Shown: piece by piece, positions 43,176-55,358 of the stretch | Layout of the letters: each line of letters opens with the position of its first letter | How positions within the stretch are numbered: position 1 is the first letter of the stretch | DNA from: Perognathus longimembris pacificus | Taxonomy: Eukaryota > Chordata > Mammalia > Rodentia > Heteromyidae | Reading direction: 5' to 3' | Assembly (NCBI RefSeq): GCF_023159225.1 | Contig: NC_063161.1 | Span: 73,126,767-73,190,766, forward strand | Length of the DNA: 64,000 nt | Position numbers and translations under genes: made by a program | Notes under the pieces: model-generated | What the model saw: only the letters and a program-made list of their open reading frames with translations | Databases searched by the model: none | Told to the model about the DNA's origin: nothing

Positions 43176-44378
43176 CCAGTCCTGGGGCTTGAACTCAAGG
43201 TCTGGGTGGTGTTCTTGAGATTTTTCACTCAAGGCTTCAATTTGGATTTTTGGTTAATTGCAAATGAGTGTAACAGATGTTTCCACCTTGGCTAGCTTTG
43301 AACCATGATCCTTAGATCTCAGTCTCCTGAACAGCTAGGATTGTAGGTGGGAGTGACCAGCACTTGGCTCCCCGTCCTTGTTTTTGAAAAAAGGCCTTGC
43401 TATGGAGTCCAAGTGGCCTGGAACTTGTAATTCTCCTGCTTCTGCCTCCTGAGTGCTGGGGTTACAGACATGCACCACCTTGTTCTCTGTTCAGGAAGGA
43501 GTTTGACAAGCCTGCTTGCCTGCCCGCCCCGCCTGCCTTTCTTCAATTTGGGGCCTCATGCTCTTGCTTAGTTTTTTTCTTGCTCAAGGCTGGTGCTCTA
43601 CCACTTGATCCACAGCTCGGCTTCCATTTGTTTACTGATGAATTATAGATGACTGTCTCTCAGGATTTGTCTGTCCAGGCTGGCTTTTAATCAGGATTCT
43701 CAAATCTCAGTCCTGAGTAGCTAGGATTACTAGTGTGAGCCATTAGCAGTAGGCCAGGTACCTATCCTTCCCTCCTTCCCTCCCTCCCTCCCTCCCTCCC
43801 TCCCTCCCTCCCTCCCTCCCTCCCTTCCTGCCTTTCTCTTTCTTTTCTTTCTTTTTTTTTGCCAATCCTCAGGACTGGGGCACTGTTCCTGAACTTCTTT
43901 TGCTCAAGGCTAGCACTCTACTAGTTGAACCACAGCACCATTTCTGGCTTTTTCTGTTTATGTGGTGCTGAGGAATCAAACCCAGGGCTTCATGCATGCT
44001 AGGCAAGCACTCTACCACTAAGCCACATTTCCAGCAATTAGTAGGCCAGGTTTTCTAAGTAATTCTCTATGGCTTGGTTGGAGGGCATTTCTTGGTAAAT
44101 GTCCTGTCCCTCCCTCTCTTCCTTCTTTCTTTTCTACCTTCCTTCCTTCCCCAGACCTGGAGCTTGAACACTGGCCCTGGGTGCTATCTCTGAGCTTCTT
44201 TTGCTCAAGGTGAGTGCTCTACCACTTGAGCCACAAGGCCACTTCTGGCTTTTTTGAGTACTTTACTGGAGATAAGATTCTCATGGACTTCCCTGCATAG
44301 GCTGGCTTTGAACCGAGATCCTCAAATCTCAGTCTCCTGTGTAGCTAGGATTATAGGCATGCACCACTGGCATCCAGC
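43176..44378 (-). repeat. Run of antisense SINEs
   Basis: In order: 7SL-head/Geo-tail (43176-43372), B1-like monomer (43378-43478), 7SL-head/Geo-tail (43535-43755), (TCCC)n (about 43769-43827), ID-like/Geo dimer (43853-44035), 7SL-head/Geo-tail (44150-44378). Confidence 0.7.
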
Positions 44379-44379
44379 A

Positions 44380-44560
44380 AATTGTATTAATATTATAAAG
44401 GTGGTGTACAGAAAGGTTGCAGTTACATAAGTCAAGTAATGAGTGCATTTCTTTTTGGATACTGTCACCCAATGAATATTTGTTTAAAAAACTCCCAACA
44501 ATTTTCTGTATCTAAATTCTCCCTTTCTTTTTAACATGTAAATCCTTATCCTGTTCTTTG
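44380..44560 (-). mobile_element. Short L1 3'-end fragment, antisense
   Basis: 'ggtggtgtacagaaaggttg' and 'cataagtcaagtaatgagtg' mirror the 3' end of the L1 at 52715-54210 read in reverse. Confidence 0.6.
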
Positions 44561-44824
44561 TGCTCTAGGAGTTAGTAAAGCAGAAATAAATACACAGCAG
44601 TGTGGCTGGAGGGGCAGAGGAAGTTCCCGGGAGAAGGTAACCATTTCATCAGATAGTTTGGAACAATTAGACATCACCTGCTTAATCAGCAACAACAATA
44701 ACCAAACCTGCACAATTTGTACAATGGTCTTAAAATGGATCACAGAATTAAAGGCAAATTTTAAAAATACAATAATAAAATATAATAATAAATAAAATAA
44801 TAAAATATAATAAAAATAAAATAT

Positions 44825-45039
44825 AGCTGGTGGCTCATGCCTGTAATCCTAGCTACTCAGGAGGCTGAAATATGAGGATCCAGGTTCAAAGCCAGCCTGG
44901 GCAGGAAAGTGAGATTCTTATCTCCAACTAACCACCAGAAAATAGGAAGTGGCACTGTGGCTCAAGTGACAGAGCACTAGCCTTGAGCAAAAGGAGCTCA
45001 GGGACAGTGCCCTGGACCCAAGTTCAAGACTCAGGATTG

Positions 45040-45099
<60 letters not shown>
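44825..45099 (+). repeat. SINE ending in an (AT)n microsatellite
   Basis: A 7SL-head/Geo-tail SINE (44825-45037) runs straight into an AT run at about 45041-45099. Confidence 0.85.
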
Positions 45100-45101
<2 letters not shown>

Positions 45102-45164
45102 GTTAGATAGATATCCAGAAGGAGACTAATGGAAAATCCTTGTAACTCTAGGAAAAACGTTCTT

Positions 45165-45418
45165 TTTTTTTTTTTTTTTTTGGCCAGTCCTGGGGCTTGG
45201 ACTCAGGGCCTGAGCACTGTCCCTGGCTTCTTTTTGCTCAAGGCTAGCACTCTGCCGCTTGAGCCACAGCGCCACTTCTGGCCATTTTCTGCACTCTGCC
45301 GCTTGAGCCACAGCGTCACTTCTGGCCATTTTCTGTATATGTGGTGCTGGGGAATTGAACCCAGGGCCTCATGTATACAAGGCAAGCACTCTTTGCACTA
45401 GGCCATATCCCCAGCCCC
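45165..45418 (-). mobile_element. ID-like/Geo dimer SINE with an internal 44-bp duplication
   Basis: Target duplication 'ggaaaaac(g/t)ttctt' at 45151-45164 and 45419-45432. The segment starting 'gcactctgccgcttgagcca' occurs at 45248-45291 and again at 45292-45335. Confidence 0.88.
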
Positions 45419-45654
45419 GGAAAAACTTTCTTATATGCAGCTTTTATATCTGTTATCTGTAAATGAAAAATGAATATTACATTAGATTTTATAAAAAAAA
45501 TAAACATTTAAAATATACTTATGAAAATGGAAAGAGAAGTCACAGACTGGTAAGAAATATTTGCAAAACACATACGTGATTAAGGATTTGTATCCAGAAT
45601 ATGAGGAATTCTGAAAATGAATAGTAAGAAAACAATTAAAAAGTGACCCAAAGT

Positions 45655-45850
45655 GCCAGGTATGATGGTACATACCTGTACTTCCAGCCACACAAGAAAT
45701 AGAGATAGGAAGATCCAGGTGTAAGACTGACTCAGACAGGATCCTGAGACCTCATCTAAAAACAAGCAAAAAGAAGGACTGGGGGCGTGGCCCAAGTGGC
45801 AACGTTCAGAGCTGCTGGGTTCAAGTCTCCCTATCTCCAACAGAGGAAAG
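45655..45850 (+). repeat. Diverged SINE relic
   Basis: 'gtgccaggtatgatggtaca' and 'ggcccaagtggcaacgttca' are the head and tail. Confidence 0.5.
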
Positions 45851-46361
45851 AACAAAAGAAGGCTGTGGAGGTGGGGGTGGGGACATTGACTGGGAAGAGG
45901 CTCCTGGGATATTTTTGGGGGGGGTGGGGGGAGAAGGTGATGGAACTATTGTACAACTTGGGTGTCAGGACGTGCTCACAGAGCCACTGCAGCTGTGGAG
46001 ACCTACAGAGCTGTCCACAAAGCTGCCAACTCCATGTAAATTAGACCTCAAGCCAGGGAGAAGCATCCTGCAAGTGGCTTTCCTCAGCTTAGCTGGGGGT
46101 TTCTACATCTGTCCAAGTGGATACAATGTAGATGACACCCATACCATGCTCTCTGTTACTCCAAAGCTAAGACTTTACACATTGTATCACAGGCTGGGCC
46201 ACAATGTCTCCTCTCTGTATTTACTAACTTTTATTTTGTGTGGCTCCCTCGGCCTTCCTTCCTCCCTCCTTTTTTTCTGTCTTTTCATTTTGGACTCAGG
46301 GCCCTGCCTTTGCTAGGCAGGCACTCTACCCTGTGAGTCATGACATCTCCAGCCCTTCTTG

Positions 46362-46520
46362 CTGTGGTTATTGATCAGGTGTTGTACAGAGGAGTTACCA
46401 TTTCATAAGTCATGTAGAGAGTATATTTCACCCTTTCCTTTGCTTTCCCTCAGTTTCTCCCTCCTATCCCTGCCCATAAGTTACACAGTTCATTTTCCAC
46501 GGTGTATACTGAATTTTGCT
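46362..46520 (-). mobile_element. Short L1 3'-end fragment, antisense
   Basis: 'caggtgttgtacagaggagt' and 'ttcataagtcatgtagagag' resemble the fragment at 44380. An antisense ID-like monomer (46290-46360) lies just upstream. Confidence 0.55.
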
Positions 46521-46567
46521 GTGGTTATTTTTGAGAGAAGATCTTGATTTTTGCCAGCCTGGACACG

Positions 46568-46570
<3 letters not shown>

Positions 46571-46620
<50 letters not shown>

Positions 46621-46806
46621 GATGCTTGAACTCAGGGCCTCCAACTCTCAGCTTTTTCTGCTTAAGTCTGGAGCTCTATCGTTAAGATAATGGGACATAA
46701 GAGACTGGTGGAGTTTCCTGCCGCCGGGGCTGGCTTTTGAACCTCTATCTTCAGAATTCAGCCTCCTGAGTAGCTGGGATTACAGATGAAAACCACAACC
46801 ATTGAG
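46571..46806 (-). repeat. (TG)n and diverged antisense SINE
   Basis: TG run at 46571-46617, then 'gatgcttgaactcagggcct' to 'gagtagctgggattacagat'. Confidence 0.75.
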
Positions 46807-47509
46807 GTCTGAGATTTCTTTAGGAAAGGTTTAGTGATGGGGGAGAGAGATGGAGGGGATATTGACCAGGATACGCTGGAAATGTCTCAATAAAACTTGC
46901 CTGATGTAGATGCTAATTTGAAGCCATTGGTGAAGAGGAGCGGGGGGTGGGGCTTGTCCCAGGGCCCTGAGACTTTTGTGCCCTGAGGCTGGAAGCCTGG
47001 AGAAAGACCCTAGAAAAATAGCTGCCTCAGGATGGGTTAGTGCCACTCTGGAATGGCAGCCCAAGACCCTACCAACCCAACCCGGAACTTGGGGCTAATC
47101 CTAGAGGATGGCCCAGCCTGCTAGCACAGCCCCCAGCCCCCAGAACACTGCTGAGCAGCAGAGGGAAGAAGATGCAGCTGGGGTTGGGCTGTGATCCGCC
47201 TTTGCTTTGTACCCGCACCCCCCCCCCCCACCCCCCAGCACTGGGTTCCTGCTGATGGGCCTTTCTTGTGCTGAATGAATGAGAAGGGAGCCAGGCGCTG
47301 CCTCTGGAATTTTCCAGAGGCAAATTCCTCCTATCTTGCTTGTGACCCAAGAAGGTCAAGTTGAAATTTCAACTACCGAGGGACCTTAAAGAGAACATAG
47401 TTGCTCCCGTAGACCAGCCCCAAACTCTAGCAGTGTAACCTCAACTTATCTGTGTGGACCAGGATTCTGGAGGTGCCTGGCCAGGTGCTACAGCTAGCCT
47501 AGGGCCAGA

Positions 47510-47937
47510 CATTGGTGACTCACACCCATAATCCTAGCTACTCAGGAGGCTGAGAGCTGAGGACCACTGTTCAAAGCCAGCCTGGGCAGGAAAGTCCTTT
47601 TGCATCTTCTCTCCAATGAACCACCAGAAAATTGAAAGCAGAGCTGTGGCTCAAAGAGGTAGAGCGCTAGCCTTGAAAAAGAAAAATGTGAAAGACGAGG
47701 GGCTGTGTCTCAATACCTTTTTATTTTTTTGGCCAGTCCTGGGGCTTGGACTCAGGGCCTGAGCACCGTCCCTGGCTTCTTTTTGCTCAAGGCCAGCACT
47801 CTGCCACTTGAGCCACAGCGCCACTTCTGGCCATTTTCTGTATATGTGGTGCTGGGGAATTGAACCCAGGGCCTCATGTATACGAGGCAAGCGCTCTTGC
47901 CACTAGGCCATATCCCCAGCCCCCTCAGTACCTTTTG
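47510..47937. mobile_element. 7SL-head SINE followed by an antisense ID-like/Geo dimer
   Basis: Sense copy at 47510-47700. Antisense dimer at 47722-47923 with flanks 'ctca(a/g)tacctttt' at 47709-47721 and 47924-47936. Confidence 0.85.
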
Positions 47938-48099
47938 ACCAGGAACATCAAAGGATTTATTCTCCCCCCCCCCCCCGCCATTTTGTATCTGTCAAGTCTT
48001 AGGAAACAGAGCAGCAATTCCTTATCCCAAGGTGAAGGAGTACATAGGGCCTCTGGGGGGTCGGTCCATGCCTGGCCAGGTAGGTCACCTGTGGGTCTG

Positions 48100-48185
48100 G
48101 GGTGGCTCAAGTGGTAGAGTGCCAGCCTTGAGCAAAAACGCCAAGCAGCAGAGAGGGTCCCTGAGTTCAAGCTTCAGTACCAGTG
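48100..48185 (+). mobile_element. Geo-type monomer without a recognisable left part
   Basis: 'gtggctcaagtggtagagtg' and 'gagttcaagcttcagtacca' are clear. No head precedes it. Confidence 0.6.
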
Positions 48186-48689
48186 TGCATGCCACGTGCA
48201 TATGTATACACACATACATGCATACGCATGCCAATAAATAATAAAAGAATGAGTCCTCTGCTATAAGTTGTCCCCTGAATACAAAGAACCCGAGGACCCC
48301 CCCCCCCCCCACTGGTCCTGCCTGCCTGGTGCCTTCGGATCCACCTCTGACCTCTGTGTTCAGAGCCACCACCCCGTGTGACAGGCAGAGGCAGAGGCAG
48401 GGGCTCCACACTTTCTTTCCCCCAATTGGTCTGTTGACTTCAAATCCAGTGTGGTGATATTACGGGCAGAGCCTGGGTCTTCTTCCCCAGGGGCCCATGG
48501 GACCTCATTTGCCTCTGCCCCCCCCCCCCAAACTGGCACAGCAAGAGCCACCATCCTGGGGGGCAGACTGGGCCTTCTCCCTGTAGGAGTGTCGACCTTG
48601 AATTTCTCACTCCCCCAAACCGTGAGCACTTAAGTTTTGTTGTTTAGATGCTATCCATGGCATCTTCCTTGGGAGGAGGGGGCAAAGGA

Positions 48690-49060
48690 TGACCCATCGG
48701 TGGGCAAACAGTCCTGGGTTTACAATGGCTGAACTCTCAATGGTGCGACCCTACCGCAGCACAAAGATAGTTTACCTTCCACAGAATCTGCACAGCAGGT
48801 TGGGAGTTTTGCTTGTTCCCCTGGCTAGTGATGTCCAGGACATTGTGTGGCAACTGTGAGCGCCAGCTCCCAGTCACGCATCCCTGGGGAAATCAATGGA
48901 CCCTTTGCGGTGTGCTGTGTTGCTAAGCAACAATGCCCAGGAGGTGAGGCGATGAAAGGCATCTTTGACTTACAGCCTGTCAAAATGCTTGACAGGAGAA
49001 TTGGGATGTAACCCTATGGGAAGTCGGAGCGTAGGCTAGGCACGGAGCATCTGTATATGC
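48690..49060. repeat. Ancient interspersed repeat, probably DNA-transposon-like, name unknown
   Basis: 'ctctcaatggtgcgacccta', 'gcgccagctcccagtcacgc' and 'gggatgtaaccctatgggaa' resemble a common old mammalian repeat that I remember by sequence but cannot name. It contains a GTTGCTAAGCAAC palindrome at 48919-48931. Confidence 0.4.
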
Positions 49061-49532
49061 TAAGAGTTATGTCAGCAAGTTGCTTCTGAGTTATGGAAAT
49101 CTCATAGTCAGCCATCCGTCAGTTGGAGACCCAGGAAAGCCAGGGGGTGAATTCCAGCCAGAGTTCAGATGCCTGAGATGCAGGAGAGCCAGCAGTGCCC
49201 GTCCCAGTCCAAGGGTAGAAGAAGAGCAAGGTCTCTCTCAGCTCAAGCCGCAGGCAGGGAGAATTCAAGCTTCCTCCGCTTTTTGCTCTATTCTCGAGTT
49301 GGGTGACGCCCACCGGCACAGCCAGGACCTGGCTTGACTCCACCCACAACTTAAATGCCAGTGCCATCCAGAAACTCCCAGGGAGGGTTTGGAACCATGA
49401 TCTGGATACTTCGTGGCTCAATCATGGTGACACAGGGAATCAACCAAGTCATGGAATGAGCTGAGCTGTCCTCTGACACTCAAGGAGAGGGAGACCTATG
49501 GGATGCTACTGCGTCTCCAGCCTGCCATAGCT

Positions 49533-49536
<4 letters not shown>

Positions 49537-49625
<89 letters not shown>

Positions 49626-49635
49626 TCTCTCTCTC
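49537..49635 (+). repeat. (TC)n microsatellite, about 100 bp
   Basis: Nearly pure TC, directly upstream of an antisense SINE whose pyrimidine-rich end it probably expanded from. Confidence 0.95.
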
Positions 49636-49644
49636 CTTCTCTTT

Positions 49645-50140
49645 TGCCAGTCCTGGGGCTTGAACTCAGGGCCTGAGCAATGTCCTTGAGCCTCTTTGTG
49701 CTCAAGGCTGGTTCTTTACCACTTGAGCCACAGCACCACTTCTGGATTTTGAGTGGTTAATTGGAGACAAGAGTGTCATGGGGACTTTTCTGCTTAGGCT
49801 GGCTATGAACCTCGATCCTCAGATCTCAGCCTCCTGATTAGCTGGGATTACAGGTATGAGTCACTGGTACCCTAAAAGCTGTTCACTGGCCTTTTTTGTT
49901 TTTTCTTTTGTCAGTTGTGGGACTTGAACTCAGGGTCTAGGCACTGTCCCTGAGCTATTCAGCTCAAGGCTAGTGCTCTACCACTTTGAGCCACAGCACC
50001 ACTTCTGGTTTTCAGGTGGTTAATTGGAGATACAAGCCTCACAGCCTTTCCTTCCCCCGGCTGGCTTTGAACTGTGATCCTCAGATCTCAGCCTTCTGAG
50101 TAGCTAGGATTACAGGCATGAGCCACTAGAGCCCAGCTTC
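49645..50140 (-). mobile_element. Two tandem antisense 7SL-head/Geo-tail SINEs
   Basis: About 49645-49872 and 49900-50140, each with the full tail and head signatures. Confidence 0.8.
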
Positions 50141-50879
50141 CAGCCCTTTTAAAATTCAGATTCTTTCTCAGATAGGGTCTCACGGTGCTGGGGAGCCTCA
50201 GGACCATTATCCCCAATGGTAACTGGGATTAAAGGCATGTGCTACTAAGCTCGGCCCAGGGAATTTTTCTCCCCTTCTAATAGCAGATAGCGACCCAGTT
50301 GTCCCAGATCTGAGGGTGCGCGTCCCATGCTGGATTCCCTCCTTTCTTCCCAGGTGCCCTTGGCTTGATAGGAATGGCCGGTCAAGAGGGTATTCATCCT
50401 GGACCTCCCCGGTCCGCTGCCCCTGTTCCCTGGGCCCTGGTCCTCTGCTCCTCCCAGGCACCGGGGTGTGGTGGGACTCCTGGCCCCCCACTTCTCCCTG
50501 TGTGACCCTGGGAAAGTCACCCCACCTGGCTGAGCTTGAGCGCTGAGCTTGGCTGTTGTATGGAGAGAACAGATGGAGCTAGCACAATATGCAGGGCCGG
50601 GGCTTGCCGTGGAGATGGGGTGAGAGGCCCCATGGGGAAGGGGGGCCCTCCCGCAGGAAGTGTCTGCCCCACGGACCCCACCCCCACCCCCAGGTCTCCC
50701 CGGCTGGGCCTCCCGCGCTGGGCCTCCCAACCCCAGCCTCACCACAGCCCGGGGCCCGCTCCACGAACAGGTGGAGGCCGGGAGGAAGGCCCGACGGCCG
50801 CACGGAATTTGGAATTTGGACTCAGGGTCGGTGAGTTTGTGGGCTTTGTGGCTGAGTCGGAACAGGGTCTCGCAGCCCA

Positions 50880-51080
50880 GGCTGTCCGTCAACTTCCACT
50901 CGCCCCGCCCCGGAGGAGGAGGGGGCGTGCCCTGGGAAGACAGACAGGGGTGGGGACCAATCAGAGGCCGTTGCTAGGGAAACGGAGCCCTCTGCCAGTT
51001 ACGCCGAGGGGGCGGGGTTACCAGCCTTCCAGGGGCTTCCTAGCGCGCTCCATGGCCACGTCTTTCCCTAATAAACCAGG
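50880..51080. promoter_or_regulatory. Promoter-like GC-rich patch with CCAAT box, RFX X-box and GC box
   Basis: ACCAATCAG begins at 50957, X-box-like GTTGCTAGGGAAAC is at 50970-50983, and GGGGCGGGG is near 51009-51017, in CpG-rich surroundings. No coding exon is visible beside it, so it may serve an unannotated noncoding transcript or act as an enhancer. Confidence 0.4.
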
Positions 51081-51264
51081 ATGGAGGTTCACTGCCGGCG
51101 TCGTCCTGCAGTTGAACAGCCCCATAAAATCGTGATGAGGTGCGTGCACGGGCGGAGCGGGGCTGCTTGCCTGGCTTGGGTCCCCGGGAGAGCGGGTGTC
51201 TTCAGAGTTGCTGAGGCTCAGCCTGGAGCCAATGGCCCCACTCCTGCCATCGCAGGAGGGAGGC

Positions 51265-51452
51265 TGAGATATGAGGATCGCGGTTCAAAGCCAGCTGGGG
51301 CAGGAAAGTCTGTGAGACTCTTAGCTTCAAGACACCACCAAATAGCCAGAAATGGAGCTGTGGCCTCAAGTGGTAGAGCGCCGGCCTTGAGCACAGAGAG
51401 TTGAGAGATAGGACCAGGCCCTGAGTTCAAGCCCCAGAATTGGCACAAAAAG
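51265..51452 (+). mobile_element. SINE, 7SL-like head plus Geo-type tail
   Basis: 'ggaggctgagatatgaggat' to 'gagttcaagccccagaattg'. Confidence 0.75.
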
Positions 51453-51852
51453 GCATTTCTGATGTCGAGCATTTGGAAGCCCTCTTTGGGCGCTGCCCTG
51501 AAGTGTTTAGGAGTCTGAACTGGTCCCTGACCGGGGATTTCTTGCTGCTAGACGCGATGCCAGCAACGGCAGGGGAGTTTGAATTTTGCTACTGCACTCC
51601 AGGGTGACATGAAGGAGAGATGGACGGGCAGCGGATGCACCTCACCTTGGCAACCTGGTTCACTCCACACTGGGCACCAGACGGGCCACACACACCCTGC
51701 ACGAGGGCTTTTCCTGTGCTGCCCAGACTGGTCTCTGGAATTCTTGAGTTTAAATATTACTATAACTCTGTCTCCCGAGTTGCTGCTACTACAGGCATGC
51801 ACCACCACTCTTGGCAGTATGCAATCTCATTAAAAAAACAAACAGAAAATCC

Positions 51853-52660
51853 TTGAAGCTGTGCACCGGTGGCTCATGTCTGTAATCCTAGCTACTCAGG
51901 AGGCTGAGGTCTGAGGATCGAGGTTCAAAGCCACTGCAGACAGGAAAGTCCATGAGACTTTTACCTCCAATAAACTACTCAAAAAACCCCCCAGAAGTGG
52001 CGCTGTGACTCAAGTGGTAGAGTGCTAGCCTTGAGCTCAGAGAGACACAGGGATATTGCCCAGGCCCAGAGTTCAAGCCCCAGGACTGGCAAGAAACAAG
52101 AAACAAAAAACCTTTTGGTCCCCTCAGGAATATAAAAACAGTGGATTGAAGTGTTCAGTTAGCTCAAGCTGGCTTTGTTATTTATTTATTTGGTCAGTTA
52201 TGGGGCTTGAACTCAAGGCCTGGGCACTGCCCCTGAGCTTTTGTGCTCAAGGCTAACAGTCCACCACTTTGAGCCACAGCTCCACTTCCAAACACTTACA
52301 TTTTTCTCTTTTTCATAGTGCTGGGAATTGAACCCTGAACCTCAGGCATGCTAGGCAGGTGCTCTCCCATGGAACCACACCACCAGCCCCCATCTGGTTT
52401 TAAGCTTTCACTGTCGCCTTGGTTGCTGGGGTTATAGGCATGTGCTACCATGCCTGGCTGCATAATTTGTGTAACTACCAAACAAGCCCCAAACGAGCGC
52501 TGTTCTCCTAAACAACTGGCTACTCTGCCTGGGAATATCGGGGGAGCTGGACATGGGCACAGCTGAAATTACAATACTTGGGAGGTCGAGGCAGGAGGAT
52601 CACTAATTTGAGGCCTGCCTGGGATACATAGCAAAAGATGCTCTCAAAATGCAAAATGAA
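51853..52660. repeat. SINE cluster
   Basis: Sense 7SL-head/Geo-tail copy (51853-52110). Antisense Geo-type part (about 52190-52290) with ID-like and 7SL-like antisense relics to 52460. B1-like monomer (52545-52660, +). Confidence 0.65.
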
Positions 52661-52714
52661 AATAAGAACAAAGTATGTATTTTTTGACAGAGTCTTTTAA
52701 GAAATGTAACAGGT

Positions 52715-54210
52715 AAGAACTTATACATACAGTCAGGAGCTTCCTGAATAGAGTCCCAGGGGCACAACAGATAGGAGAGAGATTTGACAAGTGAGACTAC
52801 ATTAAAATAAAAAGCTTCTGCACAGCTAAGGACGTAGGTATCAAACTAGAAAGACAGCCAACAGACCGGGAGAAGATTTCTTTTTTCTTTTTTCTTTTTT
52901 TTTTTTTTTCTAGTTATGGGGCTTGAACTCTTGGCCTGGGTGCTGCCCCTGAGCTCCTCAGCTCAAGGTTAGTGCTCCACCACTTTGAGCCACAGTGCCA
53001 CTTCTGTTTTTTTTGGTGGTTAATTGGAGATAAGAGTCTCATGGACTTTCTTGCTGGGGCTGGCTTTGAATCGCGATCCTCAGATCTGAGCCTCCTGAGT
53101 AGCTAAGATTACAGGCGTGAGCCACCAGAGCCTGGCTGGGAGAAGATCTTTACCAGCAATATATCAGACAAAGGCCTGATATCCAATATACACAGGGAGC
53201 TAAGGAAAGACTTCTCAGAAGAAGAGGTAAGAATGGAAAAGAAACACATGAGGAAATGCTCATTGTCTCTGGACAAATCAAATCAAAACAACTCTGACAT
53301 TCCATCTCACCCCAGTAGGACTGGCCAGTGTTCTGAATTGGAACAACAACAAATGTTGGCGGGATGTGGGGAAAAAGGAGCCCCACTGCCCTGCTGGTAG
53401 GAATGTAAACTAATACAACCTCTCTGGAAAGCAGTCTGGAGGTTCCTCAAGAAACTAAATGTAGACCTTCCCTATGGCCCAGCCATATACAGCATCTGCC
53501 CTGAGCATCATGAGCCAGGATATGACAGGGACACCTGCACCTCCATGTTCATTGTCCCACTACTCACAATAGCTGAGATATGGAAACAACCCACAATAGA
53601 TGAATGGATCAAAAAATGTGGTACCTATATATAAAATGGAATTTTACACAGCCATTAGAAAGAATAAAATGCCATTTGCAGGGAAATGGAACTAGAAAAA
53701 AAACATGTTAAGTGAGCTAAGCCAAGATCAGAGAGACAAACTGTCTGGGATATGACAAACGACAAATTATACAGAGTTCTAGTACTCACATACAATGCGA
53801 CCAAAAGAGGAGATAGTCTTAGGAGAGAATCACAAAGGTACAATACCCAAGCACCTCTTCATATTTTATATAACATACATACTGAAATGAACTCCAAAGA
53901 TACAGAAACAAAGGACTTCTTTTCTTAATTTGATTTTCTTTTGCTGACGAGTCTGTATTCTTGTTGTTATATATGGTGTATTCATGTGCACATCTGTTGG
54001 AAGGTGGGGGGAGGGCACAGATCAGAGGAAAAAGGGTACTGGATGTGGATGAAAGTGAGCTATGCAACTCGTGGGTGGAGATGGGAGGGAGGGAATGAGA
54101 GAGAATAAGGGAACGGATGACACTATGGAAGGAAATGTACCTACTACCTGAATATGTAAAAGTAACCCCACTGTACATCACCTTAAAATAATAATAAAGT
54201 AAATCAAGAA
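52715..54210 (+). mobile_element. 5'-truncated L1 (ORF2 end plus 3' UTR) with 16-bp target duplication
   Basis: The sequence matches the C-terminal ORF2 region and 3' UTR of rodent L1 by landmarks such as 'aaaagcttctgcacagctaa', 'ggaatgtaaactaatacaac' and 'gatgaatggatcaaaaaatg'. It is flanked by 'aagaaatgtaac(a/t)ggt' at 52699-52714 and 54211-54226. No intact reading frame remains. Confidence 0.85.
52878..53137 (-). mobile_element. 7SL-head/Geo-tail SINE nested in the L1
   Basis: Target duplication 'gggagaagat' at 52868-52877 and 53138-53147. The L1 reads through once the SINE and one repeat are ignored. Confidence 0.88.
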
Positions 54211-54249
54211 AAGAAATGTAACTGGTTGCAAATATTAAAATGTGACAAA

Positions 54250-54482
54250 AGCCAGGCACTAGAGGCTCATTCCCGTCATCCTAGCTACTCAGGACGCTGA
54301 GATCTGAGGACCATGGTTCAAAGCCAGCTCGTGCAGAAATTCTATGAGACTCATCTCCAATTAAGCTGAAAAGTCGAGCTGTGGCTCAAGTGGTAGAGCG
54401 CTAGTCTTGAGCACAAAAACTCAGGGACAGTGTCAGGCTCCAAGTTTTCAAGGCTCAGAACTGACACAAAAAAAAGAAAAAG
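54250..54482 (+). mobile_element. SINE, 7SL-like head plus Geo-type tail
   Basis: Head 'agccaggcactagaggctca', tail 'ggctcaagtggtagagcgct', then an A-rich run. Confidence 0.75.
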
Positions 54483-54844
54483 AAAAAGAAAAACATGGCA
54501 AGAAGCGTGACATTGGTTTTCTTTGGGCAACTTCACCCTGCCGGGTGTAATTCAGAGACACAGGTGGGATCATGTCTTGGTTTCTTCAGGCTCCTGCAGT
54601 TCATGGCTGTGGACATTAGGTGGCAGTGCTTCCCCATAATAACCCAGAGCCTCTGAATTCCCTTCGTGTGGCTCATGGTTGTATCACCTAGAATTAACAA
54701 GAATCCTGTCAAGATGGTTTATTTAGCAAGAATCTCTCACCCTCAATCCATGATTCACTTTAGTATCTGCTTCCCTTGATTATCCCGATATTTTTGAAGC
54801 TCTGTGCTAGGAGTGAAGAGCAAAGACTAAAATATTTCCATCTA

Positions 54845-55310
54845 CCACCTGTGCATCCATTCACCCACCCAATCAATTCATCCATCACCCATCTTTCCAC
54901 CCATCCATCCTTCATCCATCTCTCCACCATCTGTCCATCCATCATTTATCCATAATCCCACTCATTTGCCAGTCATCCGTAATCCATTCATTCATCCAAT
55001 CATCCACCATCTATCTACCCATCATCCATTCATCCATCATCCATCCATCGCTTATGCACATCTCCACCATCCACCCATCCATCAAACATCCATCCATCGA
55101 TCCATCCATCTATTCATCATCCATCCATCCACCCCTCAATTCATCTGTCTACCTATCAATTCATCCATCCATCCATCATCCATCCAACCATCCATCAACC
55201 ATCTGTCCATCCATCCATCTATTCATCATCCATCCATTCATCCACCTATCCATTTATCATCCATCTATCCATCTTTTCATCCCTCCCTCATTCCCTTCCT
55301 CCATCCAAAC
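54845..55310 (+). repeat. (CATC)n-type array, about 465 bp
   Basis: Degenerate CATC/CAAT/TATC units. The long IHPSIHP-like open frames are repeat artefacts. Confidence 0.92.
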
Positions 55311-55358
55311 TTGGAGCATTTCTTTTTCTAAGAAAAGTACTGATATGAATTTATCTTT

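Noticed and set aside
49496..49705. Arg-Glu repeat peptide on the minus strand
   Set aside because: Translation of the (TC)n microsatellite.
53150..54259. Minus-strand open frames in the 53-54 kb interval
   Set aside because: Antisense frames in a truncated, decayed L1; the sense ORF2 remnant is not intact either.
33045..55310. CRISPR-like arrays from the regular tetranucleotide repeats
   Set aside because: Units are 4 bp with no spacers, and the genome is mammalian.
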